Shown here: one piece after another, positions 9,180 to 15,757 of the stretch
Layout of the letters: every line of letters starts with the position of its first letter
Numbering within the stretch: the stretch's first letter is position 1
Assembly: GCF_029639405.1 (NCBI RefSeq)
Contig: NZ_CP121274.1
Location: 3,596,001 to 3,660,000 of the forward strand
Source: Microbacterium proteolyticum
GTDB taxonomy: Bacteria; Actinomycetota; Actinomycetes; Actinomycetales; Microbacteriaceae
Length of the DNA stretch: 64,000 bases
Direction of reading: 5' to 3'
Position numbers and translations under genes: made by a program
Notes under the pieces: generated by a model
Told to the model about the DNA's origin: nothing
Databases searched by the model: none
What the model saw: only the letters and a program-made list of their open reading frames with translations

Positions 9180-11368
9180 CAGCGGATCCCTCCTGCCGCA
9201 CGCACGCGCTCGAGGCCTGCGACGACCTCTTCCGTGCGGGCGATGGCGGCCCGCTCGAGCACCTTCGAGATGCTCGGGCTCGCCTCGCCGCCGGTGACGC
9301 GTTCGACCGGCTGATCCAGCCAGTCGAAGAACCGACGCTGGATCTCGTCGGCGAGCCAGGCCCCGTAGGACGGCCCGCGGGACCCCTGCTCGACGATGAG
9401 GACGGCATTGGTCTTGCGGATGCTCTCGCCGATGGTGTCCCAGTCGAGCGAAGCGCGGTCGAGCCAGCGGAGGTCGATGACCTCGGCATCCGTCCCGGTC
9501 TGTTCGACGGCTTCGAGCGTGTGGCCGACCATCGACAGGTAGGTGAGCACGGTGACGTCGTTCCCCTCCCGGCGCACGGCGGCGGACCCAGGCGGGATGA
9601 CGTAGTCGAGGTCGGCGTCGGGGACGCGGTCGGGTAGGCCGTAGAGGTCGACGTGCTCGATCACGAGCACCGGGTCCTCGAGGGCGAGCGCGGCGTTCAT
9701 GAGTCCCACGTAGTCCGCGGCGGTCGAGGCCGCGACGATGCGCCACCCCGCCTGCGTCGCGAAGATCCCGGCGGGGTCCATGAGGTGCTGCGAGCCGTAG
9801 CCGGACCCCATCGCGATCTTGGTCCGCAGCACGAGCGGGACGGTGTTGTTGTCGCCGAACATGTGCCGCGCCTTGCCGACCTGGTTGAACACCTGGTCGG
9901 CGGCCACCCACATGAAGTCGGGGTACATGAATTCCACGACGGGGCGGAACCGGCCGTCCATCGCGATGCCGCCGGCGGCGCCGAAGAAGCCGTTCTCGCT
10001 GATCGGGGTGCCGATGACGCGGTCGGGGCCGTACTTCTCGACCAGCCCCTTCGTCGCGCCGTTCGTGCCGCCGCCGAGGCGGTGCACGTCCTCACCGAGC
10101 ACGATGATGCGGGGGTCGGTCTCCATGCGGCGGTCCATGGTCTGCGCGACGGCGTCGACGAACTTCAGGTCGCGCCACCCGCCGGTCCACCGCGCGGGTT
10201 CGGATGCCGTGAGGGCATCGAGCTCGGAGGCATCCCCCCGGATGCCGGTGTCCACCACCGCGGGGTCGGGCCACAGCTCGGGGCGGATGCGGCGTCGGCC
10301 GGGGCGCTCGGGGTCTCCCTCTACCACGGCGGCGACCGACTGCGCCACGGCGGCAACGGCCTGCTCGCGGACCGCCTGCGCCTCAGTGTCGTCGAGGAGG
10401 CCGAGCCGACGCATCTCGGATGCCATTCGCTCCAGCGGATCGCGCGCGCGCCACTGGCCCTCCTCGTCCTTGGTGCGGTATCCGAATGCGCTGCCCGGGT
10501 AGGGGCCGTTCTGGTGGAAGAAGCGGTAGACCTCGGCCTCGACGATCGCGGGGCCCTCCCCCGCGCGCATGCGCTCGAGCGCTTCGCCCGTGGCGAGGTG
10601 CACGGCGAGGGGGTCCATGCCGTCCACCCGCCACGCGGGGATCGAGAAGCCCTGGCCGCGCACGGAGAAGCGGATGTCGGCGCTGGCCTCGTCAGCGCGG
10701 GTCGACACCGCGTAGAGGTTGTTCTCGATGAAGAAGGCCACCGGCAGCTTCCACGTCGCCGCGAGGTTCATCGACTCGAGGACCGAACCGATCTGGCTCG
10801 ACCCGTCGCCGAAGTAGTTGATCGACACATCGGACGTGCCGGCGTGCTTCTGCGCCCACGCGTGGCCGGTGGCGAGCGGGGCGCCGCCGCCGACGATCGC
10901 GTTGGTGCCCAGAGCTCCGGCCTCGAGCCACTGCAGGTGCATCGAGCCGCCGCGGCCACCCGAGAAACCGGAGGCGAGTCCGAGGATCTCGGCCAGCGTG
11001 CGGTCGAGCAGCGTCTGGACGTCCGGCGTCACGAGGGCGGCCGGGTCGAGCGCACCGCCGGAGACGTACGCGAGCGTCTTGGCGAGGAACTGGTGGTGTC
11101 CGCGGTGCGAGCCGTTCACGGCATCCGCGGGTCGGAGGGAGACGATCGAGCCGACCGCGCCGCCCTCCTGCCCGATGCTGGAGTGCGCGGGGCCATGCAC
11201 GAGGCCCGCGCCCGCGAGGTCGAGCACCGCCTCCTCGAAGGCCCGGATGAGATGCAGCTGACCGAGCATCGTCCCGAGCAATTCCGGGTCGGCCGCCTTC
11301 CAGTCCGCGGCGGTCGTCTCCAGCTGCACCCACTCGATTCCGGTGTTCAGCCGTTTCCGCTTGGCCAT
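9179..11368 (-). CDS. 2-oxoacid dehydrogenase E1, alpha and beta subunits fused
   Basis: A 729-residue thiamine-diphosphate enzyme. Residues 1 to about 340 form the alpha part, with GHHQFLAKTL and the ThDP motif GDGSSQIGS...ENN. Residues from about 370 to the end form the beta part, with VLGEDV, GTPISENGFFGAAGGIA, PDFMWVAADQVFNQ and a transketolase C-terminal domain. In most bacteria these are two proteins. The ATG at 11368 is preferred over a GTG four codons upstream because AGGAG sits at proper distance. The gene leads the E1-E2 operon and is divergent from the VOC-GntR operon across a region with a palindromic operator. Acetoin, pyruvate and branched-chain complexes share this architecture, so substrate is open. 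Confidence 0.88.
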   Translation of the reverse strand: MAKRKRLNTGIEWVQLETTAADWKAADPELLGTMLGQLHLIRAFEEAVLDLAGAGLVHGPAHSSIGQEGGAVGSIVSLRPADAVNGSHRGHHQFLAKTLAYVSGGALDPAALVTPDVQTLLDRTLAEILGLASGFSGGRGGSMHLQWLEAGALGTNAIVGGGAPLATGHAWAQKHAGTSDVSINYFGDGSSQIGSVLESMNLAATWKLPVAFFIENNLYAVSTRADEASADIRFSVRGQGFSIPAWRVDGMDPLAVHLATGEALERMRAGEGPAIVEAEVYRFFHQNGPYPGSAFGYRTKDEEGQWRARDPLERMASEMRRLGLLDDTEAQAVREQAVAAVAQSVAAVVEGDPERPGRRRIRPELWPDPAVVDTGIRGDASELDALTASEPARWTGGWRDLKFVDAVAQTMDRRMETDPRIIVLGEDVHRLGGGTNGATKGLVEKYGPDRVIGTPISENGFFGAAGGIAMDGRFRPVVEFMYPDFMWVAADQVFNQVGKARHMFGDNNTVPLVLRTKIAMGSGYGSQHLMDPAGIFATQAGWRIVAASTAADYVGLMNAALALEDPVLVIEHVDLYGLPDRVPDADLDYVIPPGSAAVRREGNDVTVLTYLSMVGHTLEAVEQTGTDAEVIDLRWLDRASLDWDTIGESIRKTNAVLIVEQGSRGPSYGAWLADEIQRRFFDWLDQPVERVTGGEASPSISKVLERAAIARTEEVVAGLERVRAAGGIR

Positions 11369-11394
11369 GTCGCTCCTCACGCGTCGTTGCGTCC

Positions 11395-11446
11395 ACCTAT
11401 ACAGGTCGTTCGCTCACACTGTACGATTGAATTGTCTCCAATACAA
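11395..11446. promoter_or_regulatory. Divergent control region with palindromic operator (E1-E2 versus VOC-GntR)
   Basis: The near-perfect inverted repeat TTGAATTG-TCTC-CAATACAA (11427-11446, 7 of 8 arm pairs) is typical in size for GntR/FCD operators. A second weak palindrome ACCTATACAGGT lies at 11395-11406 and the cluster-wide motif CGTTCGCTCACACT at 11407-11420. A possible plus-strand promoter is TATACA-N18-TACGAT. The GntR gene of the divergent operon is the obvious ligand-responsive repressor. Confidence 0.6.
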
Positions 11447-11517
11447 GGCTTGATCGCCGCGAGATACTGTCGAGAGACGCCTTCATGGGCGTCAATGGAT
11501 CCAATGGAGGGTGCGAC

Positions 11518-12042
11518 ATGGGACTTCCGGGGCTGCGCGGCAGCGACCACATCGGCTTCACCGTGCCCGATCTCGACGAAGCTGAGACGTTCCTCGTCGG
11601 CGTCCTCGGCGCGGTGCCGGTGTACACGCTCCCCGGCCGCAGCGGCGAGGGCGACTGGATGACACGGCAGCTCGGGGTGCACCCGCGGACGGCGATCCGC
11701 GAGATCCGGTTCTACCGCCTCGGCAACGGCACGAACCTTGAGGTCTTCGCGTACGACGCCGCCGACGGACAGTCCCCTCCCCCGCGCAACAGCGACATCG
11801 GCGGGCACCACCTCGCCCTCTACGTCGACGACCTGGATGCCGCGGTCGCCCACCTCCGCGCCCACGGCGTCGACGTCATGGGCGAACCGGTCGTCAGCGG
11901 CGCCGCTTCGACAGGGCAGCGCTGGATCTACTTCCGCGCCCCGTGGGGCATGCAGTTCGAACTCGTGAGCTTCCCCGACGGCAAGGCCTACGAGCAGGAT
12001 GCCGAGACGCTGCTGTGGCACCCCGCGAGGCCCGCCGAATGA
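11518..12042 (+). CDS. VOC-family (glyoxalase/bleomycin-resistance fold) protein
   Basis: A 174-residue protein with paired beta-alpha-beta-beta-beta modules: the N-terminal half begins with GSDHIGFTVPDLDEAETFL and the second half with GGHHLALYVDDLDAAVAHL, ending APWGMQFELVSFP. His and Glu residues are at the usual VOC metal-ligand positions. The ATG at 11518 follows GGAGGG. Family members are isomerases, epimerases, dioxygenases or lyases acting on small acids. It overlaps the GntR gene by ATGA and is divergent from E1-E2, so it probably processes an intermediate of the same pathway. Confidence 0.8.
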   Translation: MGLPGLRGSDHIGFTVPDLDEAETFLVGVLGAVPVYTLPGRSGEGDWMTRQLGVHPRTAIREIRFYRLGNGTNLEVFAYDAADGQSPPPRNSDIGGHHLALYVDDLDAAVAHLRAHGVDVMGEPVVSGAASTGQRWIYFRAPWGMQFELVSFPDGKAYEQDAETLLWHPARPAE

Positions 12043-12722
12043 GCGGCCCACTCACCGTCGCCCGCGATCACGGGCGCGCCGGCTCGGGGATCGCCGACAC
12101 TCTCCGCGACGAGATCCTCCGTGGCATCCATCCCCCCGGGACCCGGATCCGGCAGGAGGACCTCGCGGCCCGGCACACGACGAGCCGCATCCCGGTGCGC
12201 GAGGCGCTGCGCATCCTCGAGGCCGAGGGACTCGTGACGCTCGTCGCCAACTCGGGCGCCTGGGTGTCGCGTCTGACCCTCGCCGAATGCGAGGAGCTCT
12301 ACCTCGTGCGCGAGCGCATCGAGCCGGTGCTCCTCGGGATGAGCGCGCCGCTGCTCTCCCCCGACGACCTGGACGCCCTCGACGACCTCGCCACCCGCAT
12401 GGAGCAGGCGGATGCCGAGGACTTCCTGCGCCACGACCGGGAGTTCCACTTCGCCACCTACGCGCCGGCGCGCACCGTGATGCTGGGCGACACGGTCGTG
12501 GGCCTGTGGAACCGGACGCACCATTACCGCCGCGCCTTCGTCACCGCGGCGCACGCCCGCCACGACGGCACCGCGCACCTCGACCACCGGCTGCTCGTCG
12601 CCGCCCTCCGCCGCGGCGACGCCGAGGAGGCTGCCCACGTGCTCGAGCGGCACATCCGGCGCACGCGCATCGAGCTGGAGCGGCATCCCGAGATCTTCGG
12701 CGACGAGCCGGGCGTCAGGTGA
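12039..12722 (+). CDS. GntR-family transcriptional regulator with FCD sensor domain
   Basis: A 227-residue regulator. Residues 15-80 are the winged helix (IADTLRDEILRGIHPPG, then EDLAARH, then IPVREALRILEAEGLV). The all-helical FCD domain follows, with metal-ligand candidates in HDREFHFA, HLDHRLLVAAL and ERHIRRTR. FCD regulators bind organic acids and usually repress nearby catabolic genes. The start overlaps the VOC stop (ATGA). It most likely binds the palindrome at 11427-11446. The last 8 bp overlap the convergent SDR gene. Confidence 0.88.
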   Translation: MSGPLTVARDHGRAGSGIADTLRDEILRGIHPPGTRIRQEDLAARHTTSRIPVREALRILEAEGLVTLVANSGAWVSRLTLAECEELYLVRERIEPVLLGMSAPLLSPDDLDALDDLATRMEQADAEDFLRHDREFHFATYAPARTVMLGDTVVGLWNRTHHYRRAFVTAAHARHDGTAHLDHRLLVAALRRGDAEEAAHVLERHIRRTRIELERHPEIFGDEPGVR

Positions 12723-13419
12723 TGCGCCAGCCCCGGTCGACGTAGAGGTTCGTCGCCGAGACGCCCTCGTTGTGGAGCAGGAACCGGGTGGCATCCACCA
12801 CGTCGTTCATCGTCGCGAGCTCGCCGCCGGGCGTGCGCGACGAGTAGCCCTCGAGGACCCCCGCGGGCTTCCCGGCCCAGAACGGGCTGTCGCCGATGAT
12901 GCCTGGGTGCAGCGCGTTGACGCGCAGCGGCGCGAGCTCGAGCGCGAGGGCGGTGGTGAGGCCCTCGACGCCGCCGTTGATGGTCGAGACCGTGACCGAC
13001 CCGGGATACGGGGCGTCCTTCGCGCGGCCGCCGAACAGCACGATGCCAGTCGAGCGCTGCGGCACGAGCCGGTCGAGGAGCGTGTGCACGGTCTCGGTGT
13101 ACCCCACGAGCTTGAGGGTCACGAGGCGCCGGGCGCGCGCGATGTCGTAGTCGCGCACGGTGTTCGCGTCGCGCTCGATCGCGGCGAGCACCAGGCCGTC
13201 CAGTTCGCCGACGTCGGCGAGCGCGGGAGCGATGTCGTCCGGCTCGGAGATGTCGACCGCGATCCCGCGGACGTTCGGGCCGATCTCCTCGGCGATAGCC
13301 TGGGCGGCGATCGGGTCACGGCCCGTGAGCGTCACCTCGTGGCCGTCCGCGGCGAGCGACGCGACGATCTCGCGTCCGATGCCGGAAGTCCCGCCGACCA
13401 CCAGATACCTGCGGCTCAT
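12715..13419 (-). CDS. SDR-family protein lacking the YxxxK catalytic pair
   Basis: A 234-residue Rossmann-fold protein with the nucleotide-binding motif VVGGTSGIGREI, a charged TGRD turn and VRVNALHPGI-like PG motif (LRVNALHPGIIGDSP). The catalytic Tyr and Lys of classical SDRs are absent: the segment reads VSTINGGVEGLT where YxxxK is expected. It may therefore use different chemistry or act as a degenerate partner. It is the last gene of the operon that starts at 21956, overlaps the preceding dehydrogenase by ATGA, and converges with the GntR gene with an 8-bp overlap. Confidence 0.8.
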   Translation of the reverse strand: MSRRYLVVGGTSGIGREIVASLAADGHEVTLTGRDPIAAQAIAEEIGPNVRGIAVDISEPDDIAPALADVGELDGLVLAAIERDANTVRDYDIARARRLVTLKLVGYTETVHTLLDRLVPQRSTGIVLFGGRAKDAPYPGSVTVSTINGGVEGLTTALALELAPLRVNALHPGIIGDSPFWAGKPAGVLEGYSSRTPGGELATMNDVVDATRFLLHNEGVSATNLYVDRGWRIT

Positions 13420-14321
13420 ACCGCACCTCCCTCTCTCTCGTCTTCCGATCCCGGCAGGAGCCCCCGCCGGGTGACTTCCGCCGCGGCACCCCAGTCGAGG
13501 CGCGCGAGGTCGGGTTCGGCCAAGGCTCGCTCGAACACCGCCGTCAAAGCGGCGAGCGTGGGCAGGTGCGTCCCCGTCTCGCCCGCGATCTCGGCGCTGA
13601 GCCGCAGATCCTTGTAGCCGAGGGCCACGTCGAACCCGGGCGGGTCGTACGCCTGCCGCGCGATCATGCCGCCGTAGCCGCTGTACACGACCCCGGCGAA
13701 CAGCGTCGAGGTGAGGATCTCGACGAACAGCCCGGGATCGACGCCGCGGGCTTCGACGAGGGCGACCGACTCCCCGATCGCCTGGATCGCGTGGATGATG
13801 TCGTAGTTCACCGCGATCTTCACGGCGTTGGCGGTCGACGGCTCCTCACCGAGCGGCCAGAGGCGCGCGGCGAACAGCTGCAGGTACGGCTCGACCTCGG
13901 CGACGTCGTCGGGTGCGCCCGCGACGAGCACGTTGAGCTTGCCCTCCGCCGCGACGGTGGGCCGCCCGAGCACCGGAGCGGCGACGTAGCGCGCCCCGGC
14001 CGCCGCGAACCGCCCCTGCAGCTCGCCCGCCTCCGCGGGACTGATCGACGCCATGTTCACGTGGACGCTGCCGGTCGCGGATGCCACGGACTCGGCATCC
14101 AGGACGGAGAGCGCCGCGGGACCGTCGGCGAGCATCGAGAACGACACCGGGTGCGCGAGCGCCTCCGCGGGCGTCGCACACGCCACGGCCCCCGCGGCGA
14201 CGAGCTCGCCCGCCGCGCCGGGCGAACGGTTCCAGACATGGACACGGTGCCCGGCGTCGACGAGGCGGCGAGCGAGCGCCGCCCCCATCGAGCCGAGGCC
14301 GAGGAAGCCGACCGACGCCAT
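13416..14321 (-). CDS. NAD(P)-dependent beta-hydroxyacid dehydrogenase (3-hydroxyisobutyrate dehydrogenase family)
   Basis: A 301-residue protein. The N-terminal Rossmann domain starts VGFLGLGSMGAALARRL; the second, all-helical domain carries the catalytic lysine in NAVKIAVNYDI (equivalent to the KxxxN motif). The substrate-binding segment (MASISPAEAGELQ) is recognisable although the usual DAPVSGG loop reads AAPVLGRP, which is more like the glyoxylate/succinic-semialdehyde reductase branch. It would interconvert a beta-hydroxyacid and a semialdehyde. It is coupled upstream to the M24 gene (TGATG) and downstream to the SDR gene (ATGA). Confidence 0.85.
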   Translation of the reverse strand: MASVGFLGLGSMGAALARRLVDAGHRVHVWNRSPGAAGELVAAGAVACATPAEALAHPVSFSMLADGPAALSVLDAESVASATGSVHVNMASISPAEAGELQGRFAAAGARYVAAPVLGRPTVAAEGKLNVLVAGAPDDVAEVEPYLQLFAARLWPLGEEPSTANAVKIAVNYDIIHAIQAIGESVALVEARGVDPGLFVEILTSTLFAGVVYSGYGGMIARQAYDPPGFDVALGYKDLRLSAEIAGETGTHLPTLAALTAVFERALAEPDLARLDWGAAAEVTRRGLLPGSEDEREGGAV

Positions 14322-15703
14322 CACGCCTCCCCGCGGCCCCACGTCGTGTTCAAGTGCGACTGCGAGTCGCGCTGGTTGTTCAGCGGACCACCGACCGCGA
14401 TGTACCGGGGTCCGGCGATCAACAGCTCTTCCGCGGGGAACTTCGTGATGACCTCGCACCCGGTCGCGGTGACCACGACCTCCTCCTCGATGCGCGCGGC
14501 GCCCCAGCCGTCCGCGGAGGGCCAGTAGGTCTCGAGGGCGAAGACCATGCCCTCTTTGAGCTCCTCGGGGTGGTCGAACGACACCAGCCGCGAGAAAATC
14601 GGCTTCTCCCAGATCGACAGGCCGACCCCGTGGCCGTACTGCAGCGCGAAGGCCGCCTCTTCGTCGGCGAAGCCGAACTCCTGCGCCGTCGGCCACACCG
14701 AGACGATGTCGGCGGTCGTGGCACCCGGACGCACGAGGGCGATCGCCCGGTCCATGTATTCGCGGGCCCGGGTGTAGGCATCCTTCTGCTTCGTGCTCGC
14801 CGACCCCACCGCGAAGGTGCGGTAGTAGCACGTGCGGTAGCCGTTCCAGCTGTGCAGGATGTCGAAGAACGCCGGGTCGCCGGGGCGGATCAGACGGTCG
14901 GAGAACACGTGCGGGTGCGGGGAGCAGCGCTCGCCCGAGATCGCGTTGACGCCCTCGACGTACTCGGACCCGAGGTCGTACAGCGTCTTGGCGACGAGCC
15001 CCACGGCCTCGTTCTCGCGGACACCGGGGCGCAGGAACCGGTACAGGTCCTCGTACGCTGCGTCCACCATCGACGCCGCCTGCGTGAGCAGCCGGATCTC
15101 GTCGTTCGTCTTGATGCGCCGGGCCTCCATGAAGATCTGCTGACCGTCGACCACCCGGATGCCGACCTGCTGCAGCGCGAACAGGATCGGCAGCTCGATG
15201 ACGTCGACGCCGAGCGGCTGGTCGGCGACCCCGAACTTCTCCAGCTCGCGCTTGATCTTGCGGGCCACCTCCTCGGCGATGCCGGCATCCGGCGGGAAGG
15301 CTCCGCGGAGGGTCGAGATCCCCGCGCGCGCCCCGGACTCGAGCCGCGGACGCTTGGTGCCCTCGTGTGGCGCGTGGGGATCGGCATCCATCTCGGACGA
15401 GGTGACGTCCAGCCACGGGTTGTACAGCGCGTGGTGCTTCGCCGCCGACCCGAAATCCCACGAGATCGGGTCGGTGTTGCGGGTGAGGAGGCTGAAGCGG
15501 ATCAGCTTGTCCATGGCCCACGTGCCGATGTGCGTCGCGGTCATGTAGCGGATGTTGGAGAAGTCGAACGCGAGCACCGCGCCGAGGTCCGACCGCTCCA
15601 ACTCCGCCTTGACGCGCGCGAGGCGCTCGTCTCGGAGGCGGTCGAAGTCGACGCGCGCCTCCCAGTCGACGCCGTTGGTGCCCGTGGTTCCGGTGTTCTT
15701 CAT
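14321..15703 (-). CDS. M24 pita-bread-fold protein (creatinase/aminopeptidase-P like)
   Basis: A 460-residue protein with an N-terminal creatinase-type domain (about 20-200) and a C-terminal pita-bread domain. In metal-dependent M24 peptidases two Asp, one His and two Glu bind the metals. Here the first Asp is present (FFDILHSWNGY, D281) but the second, 11 residues on, is Cys292 in RTCYYRTF; His358 (YGHGVGLSIWEKP), Glu391 (ALETYW) and a Glu in RIEEEV remain. Loss of a ligand suggests creatinase-like, metal-independent C-N hydrolysis, or an altered site. The start at 15703 follows AGGAAGG. It lies inside the importer-amidohydrolase operon, so a small N-containing substrate is more likely than a peptide. 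Confidence 0.8.
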   Translation of the reverse strand: MKNTGTTGTNGVDWEARVDFDRLRDERLARVKAELERSDLGAVLAFDFSNIRYMTATHIGTWAMDKLIRFSLLTRNTDPISWDFGSAAKHHALYNPWLDVTSSEMDADPHAPHEGTKRPRLESGARAGISTLRGAFPPDAGIAEEVARKIKRELEKFGVADQPLGVDVIELPILFALQQVGIRVVDGQQIFMEARRIKTNDEIRLLTQAASMVDAAYEDLYRFLRPGVRENEAVGLVAKTLYDLGSEYVEGVNAISGERCSPHPHVFSDRLIRPGDPAFFDILHSWNGYRTCYYRTFAVGSASTKQKDAYTRAREYMDRAIALVRPGATTADIVSVWPTAQEFGFADEEAAFALQYGHGVGLSIWEKPIFSRLVSFDHPEELKEGMVFALETYWPSADGWGAARIEEEVVVTATGCEVITKFPAEELLIAGPRYIAVGGPLNNQRDSQSHLNTTWGRGEA

Positions 15704-15757
15704 GATGGCCTTCCTGAGGTCAGAGGGGTTCCGATGGGGATGCGGACGCGCGGCGGA

